Shown here: positions 44,370 through 53,512 of the stretch, piece after piece
How the letters are laid out: every line of letters starts with the position of its first letter
Position numbering within the stretch: position 1 is the stretch's first letter
Source: Streptomyces sp. NBC_00273
GTDB taxonomy: Bacteria; Actinomycetota; Actinomycetes; Streptomycetales; Streptomycetaceae
Assembly (NCBI RefSeq): GCF_036178145.1
Contig: NZ_CP108067.1
Coordinates: forward strand, 7,585,001 to 7,649,000
Reading direction: 5' to 3'
Length of the DNA stretch: 64,000 nucleotides
Translations under genes and position numbers: made by a program
Notes under the pieces: model-generated
What the model saw: only the letters and a program-made list of their open reading frames with translations
What the model was told of the DNA's origin: nothing
Databases searched by the model: none

Positions 44370-46469
44370 GTGAGCAGCGCGAATGAGTCCCCGCCGGAGC
44401 AGCTCGCACTGATCCGGGAAATGGTCGCCGAGGCGAAGGCCAAGGCGCCCAAGGCAAAGCCGCGCACCTGGCGCGGGGCCGCCCTGGCCGCCGAGCTGCC
44501 CGTCGCCCGGATCCTCGTGAACAAGGGCGTGCTCCACCTCGACCAGCTCTGGGACTACGCGGTCCCCGAAGAGCTCTCCGAAGCCGCCCAGCCCGGTGTC
44601 CGCGTCCGCGTCCGGTTCGGCGCCGGCTCCCACCACGTGCACGGGGGCCGCCGCGAGGGCGGCGGCCTCATCGACGGCTTCATCGTGGAACGTCGCGCCG
44701 AGTCCGACTACGACGGCGCACTGGCCGCCCTCGCCCACGTCGTCTCGCCCGAGGTGGTCCTCAGCCCCCGCATGCTCGCCCTCGCCCGGGCCGTCGCCGA
44801 CCGGTACGCGGGCAGCCTCGCCGACGTGCTCCAGCTCGCCCTGCCCGCGCGGAGCGCCCGCGCCGAGGCCAAGCCCTCGCCGGAACCCCTGCCGCCGCCC
44901 CCCGCCCCCGAGCCCGCCGGCTGGGAGCGGTACGGCGCCGGGCCCGGCTTCCTGCGCGCCCTCGCCACCGGCGGCAGCCCGCGCGCCGTCTGGACCGCCC
45001 TGCCCGGCCCCGGCTGGGCCGACGAACTCGCCCGCGCCATGGCCGCCACCCTGGCCTCCGGGCGCGGGGCCCTCGCCGTGCTCCCCGACGGGCGGACCGC
45101 CGCCCGCGTCGACGCGGCCCTGACCGCCCTGCTCGGCGAAGGCCGACACGCGCTGCTGACCGCCGAGTCGGGGCCCGAGAAGCGCTACCGCCAATGGCTG
45201 GCGGTGCACCGGGGCTCCGTGCGGGCCGTCATCGGCACCCGGGCCGCGATGTTCGCACCCGTACGGGACCTCGGGCTGGTCGCCGTCTGGGACGACGGGG
45301 ACTCCAGCCACAGCGACGACAACGCCCCCTTCCCGCACGTCAGGGAAGTACTGGAACTGCGCGCCGTCAACGACGGCTGCGGCTTCCTCGCGGGCAGTAC
45401 GAGCTGCACCGTGGAGGCCGCCCAGCTGGTCGAGTCCGGCTGGGCCAGGCCCCTGATCGCCGACCGCGAGACCGTACGGGCCTGCGCGCCCCGGATCCGG
45501 ACCGTCGGGGACGAGCTGCTCGCCCGCGACGAGGCGGCCCGGGCCGCGCGCCTGCCGAGCCTGGCCTGGGAGACCGTACGGGAAGGCTTGAAGACCGGGC
45601 CCGTACTGGTACAGGTGCCGCGGCGGGGCTACGTGCCCCGGTTGGCCTGCGAGCGGTGCCGCACCCCCGCCCGCTGCACGGTCTGCGCCGGCCCCCTGGA
45701 GGCCCCCGACGAGCGCGACCTGAAGTGCGGGTGGTGCGGGCGGGGCGAGCCGTCCTGGCACTGCGAGGAATGCGGATCGTTCCGGCTGCGGGCCCAGGTG
45801 GTCGGCGCGCGGCGCACCGCCGAGGAACTGGGACGCGCCTTCCCGGCCGTGGCGGTACGGACCTCCGGGCGCGACCACGTCCTCGACGAGGTGCCGGACC
45901 GGCCCGCGCTGGTGGTGTGCACCCCCGGCGCCGAACCGGTGGCGGCGGGCGCCGGGTACGCGGCCGCGCTGCTGCTCGACGGCTGGGCCATGCTGGGCCG
46001 GCCCGACCTGCGGGCCGGCGAGGACGCGCTGCGGCGGTGGATCGCCGCCGCCTCCCTGGTCCGGGGCGACGGCCAGGTCGTGGTGGTCGCCGAACCGACG
46101 CTGCGGCCGGTGCAGGCGCTGGTGCGGTGGGACCCGGTGGGCCATGCCGTACGGGAACTCGCGGAGCGGTCCCAGCTCGGCTTCCCGCCGGTGTCCCGGA
46201 TGGCGGCGGTGGCCGGCCGGGGCGAGGCCGTGGAGGCCTTCCTGGCCGGGGCCGGACTGCCGCCCGACGCGGAGGTCCTGGGGCCGGTACCGCTCCCGGG
46301 GCGGCGCGGGGAGCCGTCCCCGGGGGAGCGGGCGCTGGTCCGGGTCCCACCGGGCAGCGGAGCCGCCCTCGCGGCCGCCCTGAAGTCGGCGCAGGCGGCC
46401 CGGCTGGCGAAGGGGGTTCCGGCGGCGGAGGCCGTCCGGGTCCGGATCGACCCACCCGACATCGGCTGA
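44370..46469 (+). CDS. priA: PriA-like primosomal protein without helicase motifs
   Basis: The 699-residue protein has the PriA 3'-DNA-binding N-terminus (ARILVNKGVLHLDQLWDYAVPEEL) and the zinc-binding cysteine cluster (CERCRTPARCTVC, CGWCGRG, CEECGSF) at about residues 430-475. It lacks a recognisable Walker A: the place reads ALPGPGWADELAR. The DExH box is replaced by WDDGDSS. Actinobacterial PriA proteins share this loss, so it is probably a replication-restart scaffold rather than a helicase. Start chosen at GTG 44370 (VSSANESPPEQLALIREMV); the Shine-Dalgarno is weak. Confidence 0.88.
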   Translation: MSSANESPPEQLALIREMVAEAKAKAPKAKPRTWRGAALAAELPVARILVNKGVLHLDQLWDYAVPEELSEAAQPGVRVRVRFGAGSHHVHGGRREGGGLIDGFIVERRAESDYDGALAALAHVVSPEVVLSPRMLALARAVADRYAGSLADVLQLALPARSARAEAKPSPEPLPPPPAPEPAGWERYGAGPGFLRALATGGSPRAVWTALPGPGWADELARAMAATLASGRGALAVLPDGRTAARVDAALTALLGEGRHALLTAESGPEKRYRQWLAVHRGSVRAVIGTRAAMFAPVRDLGLVAVWDDGDSSHSDDNAPFPHVREVLELRAVNDGCGFLAGSTSCTVEAAQLVESGWARPLIADRETVRACAPRIRTVGDELLARDEAARAARLPSLAWETVREGLKTGPVLVQVPRRGYVPRLACERCRTPARCTVCAGPLEAPDERDLKCGWCGRGEPSWHCEECGSFRLRAQVVGARRTAEELGRAFPAVAVRTSGRDHVLDEVPDRPALVVCTPGAEPVAAGAGYAAALLLDGWAMLGRPDLRAGEDALRRWIAAASLVRGDGQVVVVAEPTLRPVQALVRWDPVGHAVRELAERSQLGFPPVSRMAAVAGRGEAVEAFLAGAGLPPDAEVLGPVPLPGRRGEPSPGERALVRVPPGSGAALAAALKSAQAARLAKGVPAAEAVRVRIDPPDIG

Positions 46470-46525
46470 CGGGCCGCGCCGGCGAGCGGCACCGACGGGC
46501 CGCCCTGACGGGCCGCGCCGGCGAG
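46466..46525. repeat. 21-bp direct repeat spanning the priA stop
   Basis: CTGACGGGCCGCGCCGGCGA(G) occurs at 46466-46486, including the priA TGA, and again at 46505-46525. The intervening bases partly repeat it (CCGACGGGCCGCC). It looks like a small local duplication. Confidence 0.75.
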
Positions 46526-46664
46526 GTGCGAGCGAGGCCGTCGCCGAACGCCGAAACCCCCGGTGGGGCGACCCGTACGGTCGTCCCGCCGGGGGCGGAA
46601 TCGGGCGCGGCGATCCGGCGCGGCCGGCCGTCGGGTGTCGGCGTCCCGGCGGCAGGAGGACCCC

Positions 46665-47216
46665 TCAGCCGTTGCGCGGACCGGGGAAGGCGGGGGAGCG
46701 GGGGACCTCTCCGAGCCCCCGCGCGGGAACGCCCGCGGCAGCGGCTGCCTGGGCCTCCTCGCGCACCGGCTGCGGCGGCATCGAGCGGGCCGCCGGGACG
46801 GTCGGCAGCGGCCCCATGGTCCGGGTGGTCGTCCCCTCGGCCACCGGGTCCGCGGACTCGGCGGACTGCGCCCGCCGGGCCCCGTACCGGCGGTGCACGG
46901 CCTGCTTGGTGACACCGAGCGCAGAACCGACCGCGTCCCACGAGAAACCGAGCGAGCGGTCGAAGTCCACCGCCGCGGTGACCAGTGTCTCGACGCTGTC
47001 CCGCAGCTCCTGCGCGAGGCGGACGGTCGGCGCGGGCGCCCGGCCGTAGACGACGAAGCCGGTGGAGGGACCCGATCGGCGCGGGCGGTACACGTTGCCG
47101 AGCTGGGCGGTGAGCGTACGCAGGGCATCCACCTGCCGGCGAACCCGCTCGATGTCCCGTACCAGGAGGTGCAGGCTGGCCCGGGCTTGAGCGTCGTGGG
47201 TGGCGTGGTCGGCCAT
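46665..47216 (-). CDS. Conserved helix-turn-helix-like protein divergent from fmt
   Basis: The 183-residue protein has an N-terminal helical part ([20 protein letters not shown]), a central [20 protein letters not shown] segment, and a probable helix-turn-helix [24 protein letters not shown] at about residues 88-111. A Pro/Ala-rich tail follows. The HTH resembles that in small actinobacterial DNA-binding proteins, so a regulator is likely; its target is unknown. A GTCAA-N6-TTGAC repeat lies about 75 bases upstream in the shared interval with fmt and could be its own operator. Confidence 0.75.
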   Translation of the reverse strand: MADHATHDAQARASLHLLVRDIERVRRQVDALRTLTAQLGNVYRPRRSGPSTGFVVYGRAPAPTVRLAQELRDSVETLVTAAVDFDRSLGFSWDAVGSALGVTKQAVHRRYGARRAQSAESADPVAEGTTTRTMGPLPTVPAARSMPPQPVREEAQAAAAAGVPARGLGEVPRSPAFPGPRNG

Positions 47217-47287
47217 GAAGAAGCCTCTCGAACCGGTGCTGAAGGGCGGATCGGGCCGCAGACACCGTTCGCACGCGGCCCGTTTTG

Positions 47288-47303
47288 GTCAATCTCTCTT
47301 GAC
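47288..47303. promoter_or_regulatory. Inverted repeat in the divergent HTH gene/fmt interval
   Basis: GTCAATCTCTCTTGAC has perfect 5-bp arms separated by 6 bases. The right arm begins TTGACA, which could also be a -35 element for fmt. Operator function is inferred from symmetry and position only. Confidence 0.5.
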
Positions 47304-47465
47304 AACGCGCCACCCGTCGCCCAGGTCACGCTGTGGGGGCGTGTCGGCATATGCGAGGGGCGCGCGCATGTGTGTACGCCCCCTCAACACCACAGGTGGG
47401 CGGTCCGACCCGCGCCCCATAGACTGGTGCGCTGCTGACAGCCGAGATAGCGAGGTAGTCCCCCA

Positions 47466-48410
47466 GTGAAGCTCGTCTTCGCAGGCACCCCCGAGGTCGC
47501 CGTACCCGCCCTGGACGCCCTGATCGCCTCCGGGCGGCACGAGGTCGCCGCCGTCATCACCCGGCCCGACGCACCGGCCGGCCGGGGCCGCCACCTCGTC
47601 GCCAGCCCGGTCGCCGAACGCGCCGAGGAAGCGGGCATCGAGGTGCTCAAGCCCGTCCGCCCCCGCGACCCGGACTTCCAGGCCCGGCTGCGCGAGATCG
47701 ACCCGGACTGTTGCCCGGTCGTCGCCTACGGCGCCCTGCTCCCCAAGAGCGCCCTCGACATCCCCCGGCACGGCTGGGTCAACCTGCACTTCTCGCTGCT
47801 GCCCGCATGGCGCGGAGCCGCGCCCGTCCAGCAGTCGATCATCGCGGGGGACCAGGTCACCGGCGCCTCCACCTTCCGCATCGAGGAAGGCCTGGACACC
47901 GGCCCGGTCTACGGCGTCCTCACCGAGGAGATCCGGCCCACCGACACCAGCGGCGACCTGCTCACCCGGCTCGCCTTCGCCGGGTCCGGACTGCTCGCCG
48001 CCACCATGGACGGCATCGAGGACGGCACCCTGCGCGCCGTCGAGCAGCCCCACGACGGGATCTCCCACGCGCCCAAGATCACCGTGGAGGACGCCCGGAT
48101 CGACTGGACCGCTCCCGCGATGCGCGCCGACCGCGTCGTCCGCGGCTGCACGCCGGCCCCGGGCGCGTGGACCGTCTTCCGCGGGGAACGCCTCAAGCTG
48201 ATCTCGCTCGGCCTGGTGCCCGACCGCACGGACCTGGAACCGGGCGAGCTGGCCCCCGCCAAGAACAACGTGTACGCCGGCACCGGCTCGCACGCCGTGG
48301 AGCTGCTGTGGGTGCAGCCGCAGGGCAAGAAGCCGATGCGGGCCGCCGACTGGGCGCGCGGGGTGCGGATCGCTCCCGGCGAGCGGCTCGGCGGAGCCGA
48401 CGTAGGCTGA
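47466..48410 (+). CDS. fmt: Methionyl-tRNA formyltransferase
   Basis: The 314-residue protein formylates initiator Met-tRNA using 10-formyl-[23 protein letters not shown] opens the protein; the catalytic segment is [19 protein letters not shown], with Asn, His and the later Asp in [12 protein letters not shown]; the C-terminal OB-like tRNA-binding domain begins about residue 210 ([20 protein letters not shown]). GTG 47466 is preceded by GAGGTAGTCCC. rsmB follows 109 bases later, a conserved fmt-rsmB pairing. Confidence 0.95.
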   Translation: MKLVFAGTPEVAVPALDALIASGRHEVAAVITRPDAPAGRGRHLVASPVAERAEEAGIEVLKPVRPRDPDFQARLREIDPDCCPVVAYGALLPKSALDIPRHGWVNLHFSLLPAWRGAAPVQQSIIAGDQVTGASTFRIEEGLDTGPVYGVLTEEIRPTDTSGDLLTRLAFAGSGLLAATMDGIEDGTLRAVEQPHDGISHAPKITVEDARIDWTAPAMRADRVVRGCTPAPGAWTVFRGERLKLISLGLVPDRTDLEPGELAPAKNNVYAGTGSHAVELLWVQPQGKKPMRAADWARGVRIAPGERLGGADVG

Positions 48411-48519
48411 TCGGTGGCGACGTCCGAGCGCGGACGTCCCCCCCGTCCCACCCCCGCAGCCCCCACCCCGCAAGACCCGTAGCACTCGTAGCACTCGTAA
48501 ACCCCGGAGCACCTTTCAC

Positions 48520-49995
48520 GTGAGCGAACAGCCCCGTCAGCCCCGTCGCAAGCCCGCCCCCGCAGGGGCGGGCGGCAAGCAGGCCAAGCCCTACCGCCGG
48601 CCCCAGAAGGACCCCGTCCGGATGCTGGCCTTCGAGGTGCTGCGGGCGGTGGACGAGCGCGACGCCTACGCCAACCTCGTACTGCCGCCCCTGCTGAAGA
48701 AGGCCCGCCAGGACGAGAACTTCCAGGCGCGCGACGCGGCGCTGGCCACCGAGCTGGTCTACGGGACGCTGCGCCGCCAGGGCACCTACGACGCCGTCAT
48801 CAAGGCGTGCATCGACCGCCCGCTGCGGGAGGTGGACCCGCCGGTGCTGGACGTGCTCTCGCTCGGCGCCCACCAGCTGCTCGGCACCCGCATCCCCACG
48901 CACGCGGCGGTCTCGGCGAGCGTGGAACTGGCCCGGGTGGTGCTCGGGGACGGGCGCGCCAAGTTCGTGAACGCCGTCCTGCGGAAGATCGCCGCGCACG
49001 ACCTGGACGCCTGGCTGGAGCGCGTCGCCCCGCCCTACGAGGACGACGCCGAGGAACACCTCGCGGTGTACCACTCGCACCCCAGGTGGGTCGTCAGCGC
49101 CCTGTGGGACGCGCTAGGCGGCGGGCGCGCGGGCATCGAGGACCTGCTGGAGGCCGACAACGAACGCCCCGAGGTGACCCTGGTGGCCCGCCCGGGCCGG
49201 TCCACTCCGGAGGAGCTGCTGGAGGCGGTCGGCGAGGACTCGGCGCTGCCGGGCCGCTGGTCGCCGTACGCCGTCCGGATGGCCGAGGGCGGCGAACCGG
49301 GCGCGCTGGAAGCGGTCCGCGAGGGCCGCGCGGGCGTGCAGGACGAGGGAAGCCAGCTGGTGGCCATGGCGCTGGCGGCCGCACCGGTCGAGGGCCGCGA
49401 CGAGCGGTGGCTCGACGGCTGCGCCGGCCCGGGCGGCAAGGCGGCGCTGCTCGCGGCGCTCGCGGCGCAGCGCGGAGCGTTCCTGCTGGCCTCGGAGAAG
49501 CAGCCGCACCGGGCCCGGCTCGTGGAGCGCGCGCTCGCGGGCAACCCGGGCCCGTACCAGGTCATCGCGGCCGACGGCACTCGCCCGGCATGGCTGCCGG
49601 GCTCCTTCGACCGGGTCCTGATGGACGTCCCGTGCTCGGGCCTGGGCGCGCTGCGCCGCCGCCCGGAGGCCCGCTGGCGCCGCCGCCCGGAGGACCTGGA
49701 GGGCTTCGCGCCGCTCCAGCGCGGGCTGCTGCGCGAGGCGCTGTCGGCGGTTCGGGTGGGCGGCGTCGTCGGCTACGCCACGTGCTCGCCGCACCTGGCG
49801 GAGACCCGGGTCGTCGTGGACGACGTCCTGAAGGGCCGCGGTGCGGGCCACTCCCCGGTGTCCGCGGAACTGATCGACGCGAGGCCCTTCATGGCGGGAG
49901 TCCCGGCCCTGGGCGACGGCCCGGACGTCCAGCTGTGGCCCCACCTGCACGGCACGGACGCGATGTACCTGGCGCTGCTGAGGCGGACGGCGTAG
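48520..49995 (+). CDS. rsmB: 16S rRNA (cytosine-967-C5)-methyltransferase RsmB/Sun
   Basis: The 491-residue protein has an N-terminal NusB-like domain (RMLAFEVLRAVDERDAYANLV to about residue 170) and a C-terminal Rossmann methyltransferase. SAM-binding is in LDGCAGPGGKAALLA at about residue 305. The two catalytic cysteines are in LMDVPCSGLGALRRRPEARW and GYATCSPHLAETR. A basic Lys/Gly-rich N-terminus (RRKPAPAGAGGKQAKPYRR) is extra. The GTG at 48520 follows GGAGCACC. Confidence 0.94.
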   Translation: MSEQPRQPRRKPAPAGAGGKQAKPYRRPQKDPVRMLAFEVLRAVDERDAYANLVLPPLLKKARQDENFQARDAALATELVYGTLRRQGTYDAVIKACIDRPLREVDPPVLDVLSLGAHQLLGTRIPTHAAVSASVELARVVLGDGRAKFVNAVLRKIAAHDLDAWLERVAPPYEDDAEEHLAVYHSHPRWVVSALWDALGGGRAGIEDLLEADNERPEVTLVARPGRSTPEELLEAVGEDSALPGRWSPYAVRMAEGGEPGALEAVREGRAGVQDEGSQLVAMALAAAPVEGRDERWLDGCAGPGGKAALLAALAAQRGAFLLASEKQPHRARLVERALAGNPGPYQVIAADGTRPAWLPGSFDRVLMDVPCSGLGALRRRPEARWRRRPEDLEGFAPLQRGLLREALSAVRVGGVVGYATCSPHLAETRVVVDDVLKGRGAGHSPVSAELIDARPFMAGVPALGDGPDVQLWPHLHGTDAMYLALLRRTA

Positions 49996-50265
49996 CGAGT
50001 CGCCGGTTCCCCGTCGTCCGTGCTGGCCCACGGGATGCCCCGGGCCACCACGGACGACGGCTCCGGGGGCTTCTCCTCGAGGCTCCCGCCTTCCGAAGCC
50101 CCCGCCGCACCCCCCCGGACACGCCCGGCCGGATACCGCCCCCCGGGGTCGCTCGTGCACCACCCGGTCCCGGCTGTACCGCGCCCGGTCGTCCCGTTCC
50201 GCCCTGTGCGGGGCGACTTGCGGGGTCGTGGCCGGAACCCGGTGGGGGCATGGCAGGCTTGGGGC

Positions 50266-50952
50266 ATGGCCGCTCAGATTTATCCCAGCATCCTGTCCGC
50301 CGACTTCGCCCGACTCGCCGAGGAGGCGAAGGCCGTCGAGGGGGCCGACTGGCTGCACGTCGACGTCATGGACAACCACTTCGTCCCGAACCTGACCCTC
50401 GGCATGCCGATCGTGGAATCGCTGAGCAGGGCCACGGACACTCCGCTGGACCTCCACCTGATGATCGAGGACCCGGACCGCTGGGCCCCCCAGTACGTGG
50501 AGGCCGGAGCGGGATCGGTCACCTTCCACGCCGAGGCGGCCGCCGCGCCCGTGCGGCTCGCGCGGGAGATCCGGGCCAAGGGGGCGCGGGCCTCGATGGC
50601 GCTCAAGCCCGCGACGCCGATCGAACAGTACGAGGACATCCTCCCCGAGCTCGACATGCTGCTGATCATGACGGTCGAGCCCGGCTTCGGCGGCCAGCCC
50701 TTTCTGGACATCATGCTCCCGAAGATCCGCCGTACCCGGGAGCTGATCGCCAAGCACGGTCTGGAGCTGTGGCTCCAGGTCGACGGCGGGGTCTCCGCCT
50801 CGACCATCGAACGGTGTGCCGAGGCCGGCGCGGACGTGTTCGTGGCCGGCAGTGCGGTCTACGGGGCGGTCGATCCGGCCACCGCCGTGCGCACGCTGCG
50901 TGAGCAGGCGGGTGCGGCGATCGCAGCCGCGCCGTGGGCTTGCGACCACTGA
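50266..50952 (+). CDS. rpe: Ribulose-phosphate 3-epimerase
   Basis: The 228-residue TIM-barrel protein interconverts ribulose-5-P and xylulose-5-P in the pentose phosphate pathway. [20 protein letters not shown], the metal/catalytic [27 protein letters not shown] and [12 protein letters not shown] are the family motifs, with VDGGV near the end. The ATG at 50266 ([13 protein letters not shown]) is the conserved start; the open frame from 50020 is non-coding extension. It is followed by a SorC-type sugar-phosphate regulator, fitting a pentose theme. Confidence 0.95.
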   Translation: MAAQIYPSILSADFARLAEEAKAVEGADWLHVDVMDNHFVPNLTLGMPIVESLSRATDTPLDLHLMIEDPDRWAPQYVEAGAGSVTFHAEAAAAPVRLAREIRAKGARASMALKPATPIEQYEDILPELDMLLIMTVEPGFGGQPFLDIMLPKIRRTRELIAKHGLELWLQVDGGVSASTIERCAEAGADVFVAGSAVYGAVDPATAVRTLREQAGAAIAAAPWACDH

Positions 50953-51067
50953 ACCAAGGGTTGATGAACAGCTCGGTGAACGGGAGCTGTCCAGGCTGAT
51001 CAACGGCCGTCGGATCTGACAGGATGAACGGCGAGTCGAGAGTGTGAACAGCAGTGAGGAGAGCGCG

Positions 51068-52090
51068 GTGTCTGCAATGTCGGCGGGACGGTCAGCCCTG
51101 CGGATGGGACCCGCGGAGCTGGTGCAGGCGGCGGCCATGGCCCGCCGCTTCTACCTGGAGGGCAAGTCCAAGATCCAGATCGCCGAGGAGTTCGGCGTGA
51201 GCCGCTTCAAGGTGGCCCGGGTCCTGGAGACCGCCCTCGAACGCGACCTCGTACGGATCGAGATCCGGGTACCGGCCGAACTCGATGCCGAGCGGTCGGA
51301 CGCGCTCCGGGCCCGGTACGGGCTCCGGCACGCCGTCGTCGTGGAGTCGCCCGCCGACACCACCGAGGACGCGCCCGACCCGGAGAACCTCGGGGCGGTC
51401 GCGGCCGACCTGCTGGGCGAGCTGGTCAACGAAGGCGACGTGCTCGGCCTGGCGTGGGGGCGGTCGACCATCCACATGGCCGCTTCCCTGCACCGGCTGC
51501 CGCAGTGCACCGTGGTGCAGCTGACCGGCGTGTACGACGCGGGGACCGCCGAGCGCGGTTCGGTCGAGGCCGTGCGCCGGGCCGCCCAGGTCTCGGGCGG
51601 TGACGCGCACCCGATCTACGCGCCGATGCTGCTGCCCGATCCGGCGACCGCGGCCGCGCTGCGCAGCCAGACGGGGATCGCGCGCGCCTTCGAGTACTTC
51701 GACAAGGTGACGGTCGCGGCGGTGTCGATCGGCTCGTGGGAGCCGGGCATCTCGACCGTGCACGACATGCTGACCGACGAAGAGCGGGAGCACTACGCCT
51801 CGCTGGGTGTGGCGGCGGAGATGTCCGCGCACCTGTTCGACGCCGAGGGGCGTCGTGTCGGCCGGGACCTCGGCGAGCGGTGCATCACCGTCGAGGCGGA
51901 CCGACTGCGGCGGATCCCCGAGGTCGTGGCGATCGCGGGCGGGCTGCGCAAGGCCTCCGCGATCGGGGCCGTGCTGAGGTCGGGGCTGGTGACCAGTCTC
52001 GTCACGGACACGGCGGTCGCCGACTACCTCCTCACCGAGTCGGCCCCCGGGCTGCGGCCGGCGTTGGACCGGGCCGACCCGGACGACTGA
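51068..52090 (+). CDS. SorC/DeoR-type sugar-binding transcriptional regulator
   Basis: The 340-residue protein has an N-terminal winged HTH (ARRFYLEGKSKIQIAEEFGV SRFKVARVLE, about residues 25-55) and the SorC sugar-phosphate-binding domain (GDVLGLAWGRSTIHMAASLH; VVAIAGGLRKASAIGAVLRSG). I chose the GTG at 51068 because GAGGAGAGC precedes it; an upstream GTG at 51044 is possible but poorly spaced. The position after rpe suggests it responds to a pentose phosphate; its regulon cannot be read here. Confidence 0.88.
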   Translation: MSAMSAGRSALRMGPAELVQAAAMARRFYLEGKSKIQIAEEFGVSRFKVARVLETALERDLVRIEIRVPAELDAERSDALRARYGLRHAVVVESPADTTEDAPDPENLGAVAADLLGELVNEGDVLGLAWGRSTIHMAASLHRLPQCTVVQLTGVYDAGTAERGSVEAVRRAAQVSGGDAHPIYAPMLLPDPATAAALRSQTGIARAFEYFDKVTVAAVSIGSWEPGISTVHDMLTDEEREHYASLGVAAEMSAHLFDAEGRRVGRDLGERCITVEADRLRRIPEVVAIAGGLRKASAIGAVLRSGLVTSLVTDTAVADYLLTESAPGLRPALDRADPDD

Positions 52091-52213
52091 TGCGGTTTGA
52101 CCGGGCATGACGGGCCGCGGCGGCCGCTGTTGCCGCCGTCGGTGCGGATGGTGCTGGAATTGAGATCCGAACGGCGGGCCGCGCGGCGGCCCGCGGGGCG
52201 CATACTGGTTCCA

Positions 52214-52435
52214 ATGACAAAGTCAGCAGTACCTCGCCGCCATTTGCCGTCCAGCCCGTTCAAGGCCCCCGTGGAGCAGCCCATCCGGCACTTCAACGTC
52301 GGCGACCGGGTTACCCACGACGAGCACGGCCTCGGCCGTGTCGTCGGAATCGAGGAGGGGATCGCTGTTCTCGTCGACTTCGGTTCGGTCCAGAAGCGAA
52401 TCCTGAGTCCCTACACCAAGATGGCCGCACTCTGA
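52214..52435 (+). CDS. Small conserved KOW/tudor-like protein
   Basis: The 73-residue protein starts MTKSAVPRRHLPSSPFKAPV and its core RHFNVGDRVTHDEHGLGRVV is a compact beta-barrel like the CarD N-terminal domain or UvrD tudor domain, which bind RNA polymerase. It is widespread in Streptomyces as a short stand-alone protein. An RNA polymerase link is only suggested by this similarity. The upstream in-frame start at 52097 is not used, since conservation begins at MTKS. Confidence 0.7.
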   Translation: MTKSAVPRRHLPSSPFKAPVEQPIRHFNVGDRVTHDEHGLGRVVGIEEGIAVLVDFGSVQKRILSPYTKMAAL

Positions 52436-52445
52436 GGCCACCGGG

Positions 52446-52463
52446 CGATTCGCTAGCGAATCG
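52446..52463. promoter_or_regulatory. Perfect 18-bp palindrome upstream of the RNase-barstar pair
   Basis: CGATTCGCTAGCGAATCG is perfectly symmetric, 11 bases after the preceding stop and 22 bases before the RNase ATG. It is short, symmetric and not G/C-tailed, so an operator is more likely than a terminator, but neither is shown. Confidence 0.7.
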
Positions 52464-52484
52464 GATATTTGGCACGATCGGTGC

Positions 52485-52919
52485 ATGATCTTTCGGAACG
52501 TGCCCCGATCGTTGCTGCGTTTGCTGGGGGCCCTGTTCCTGTGCGCCGCACTGGTCGGTGCGGCGGGTTGTGGCGGGCAGGAACCCGCACCTGCCGCCGC
52601 CTCCCGCACGAGTGCCTCCGCCGTCCCGGAGTGGGCGAAGGGCATGGCCACCGTACGGGCCGACGGGCTGCCGCAGCAGGCCCGTGACGTTCTCGCGCTC
52701 ATCGACGAGGGCGGGCCGTACCCCTACCGGCAGGACGGCACGGTCTTCGGGAACTTCGAGAAGGCCCTGCCCGAGCAGAAGCGTGGCTACTACCACGAGT
52801 ACACCGTGCGGACGCCGGGAGAGCGTGATCGCGGAGCCCGGCGGATCGTGACGGGTGGGGGTGGGGAGTTCTTCTACACGGACGACCACTACGACACCTT
52901 CAAGGCGGTTCTCCGATGA
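52485..52919 (+). CDS. Secreted guanyl-specific ribonuclease (barnase/RNase Sa family)
   Basis: The 144-residue protein has an N-terminal export signal (LLRLLGALFLCAALVGAAGC), possibly a lipoprotein signal with a weak lipobox at Cys29, and an RNase Sa-like domain with GPYPYRQDGTVFGNFEKALP. The catalytic triad Glu105, Arg120 and His135 (HEYTV, ARRIV, DDHYD) has the same spacing as in RNase Sa. Expected activity is cleavage after guanosine, outside the cell. Its TGA overlaps the barstar-like gene ATG (ATGA). Confidence 0.92.
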   Translation: MIFRNVPRSLLRLLGALFLCAALVGAAGCGGQEPAPAAASRTSASAVPEWAKGMATVRADGLPQQARDVLALIDEGGPYPYRQDGTVFGNFEKALPEQKRGYYHEYTVRTPGERDRGARRIVTGGGGEFFYTDDHYDTFKAVLR

Positions 52920-53359
52920 GCCTGGACCCGCAGCCGCTCGCCCCGGCCCTCGAAGCCGCCGAAGCCGCGGGCCGGACGACCGTACGGCTGGACCTGAGCG
53001 GGGTACGGGACAAGTCCGAGCTGATGCGGCGGTGCGGGGACGCCTTGCGGCTGCCGGAGTGGGTCGGCGGGAACTGGGACGCGTTGGCCGATGCGCTGCG
53101 GGACCTGTCGTGGTTGCCGGTGCCGCGGGGTGGGGGGTGGCTGGTGGCGGTGACGTCGTGGCGGGGTTACGCCGATGCCCGGCCGGGCGAGTGGGAGACG
53201 CTGGTCGAGGTGCTGGAGGAAGCCGTGGGTTTCTGGCGGGAGCCGGGGCCTGGCGGCGGGCCGGGGCTGGTGGTGGTGCTGGCCGAGGCCGAGGCCGGGC
53301 CCGGGCCGGTTGCCGGGGCTCCGCCCCGGACCCCGCACCTCAAGCGCCGGCGGGGCTGA
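52916..53359 (+). CDS. Barstar-like ribonuclease inhibitor
   Basis: The 147-residue protein has the barstar fold pattern: VRLDLSGVRDKSELMRRCGDAL, the binding helix with acidic residues in LPEWVGGNWDALADALRDLSWLP, and DARPGEWETLVEVLEEA. It is translationally coupled to the RNase gene, the usual immunity arrangement protecting the producing cell during RNase synthesis. The last ~20 residues (PPRTPHLKRRRG) are encoded by a Streptomyces GC-rich repeat that begins the array downstream, so the native tail may have been replaced. Confidence 0.88.
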   Translation: MSLDPQPLAPALEAAEAAGRTTVRLDLSGVRDKSELMRRCGDALRLPEWVGGNWDALADALRDLSWLPVPRGGGWLVAVTSWRGYADARPGEWETLVEVLEEAVGFWREPGPGGGPGLVVVLAEAEAGPGPVAGAPPRTPHLKRRRG

Positions 53360-53459
53360 AAGAGCGCCTCAAACGCCGGCGGGGCTGAAGGAGCGCCTCA
53401 AACGCCGGCGGGGCTGGGGTGGGCCGGGCGGGGTTGGAAGGGCGCCTCGAACGTTGGCC
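53312..53459. repeat. GC-rich repeat array, 29-bp unit, three to four copies
   Basis: Units CRCCTCAARCGCCGGCGGGG-type start at 53336, 53365 and 53394 at exact 29-bp spacing, and a degenerate one at 53443. The first provides the barstar C-terminus and stop. They are the same family as the elements at 1378 and 10655. The remaining bases to 53512 show no gene. Confidence 0.85.
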
Positions 53460-53512
53460 CAGTGGGGCCGGAGAAGCTGGGGTGGGGGCAGGCTACGGGC
53501 CTGCCCCCTGGG

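Noticed and set aside
52097..52213. 39-codon extension of the small KOW-like protein
   Set aside because: It overlaps GC-rich DNA after the SorC gene and is Arg/Pro-rich; the conserved start is ATG 52214.
53336..53459. CRISPR-like 29-bp repeats
   Set aside because: The 29-bp units abut without unique spacers and belong to a common Streptomyces intergenic element; no cas genes.
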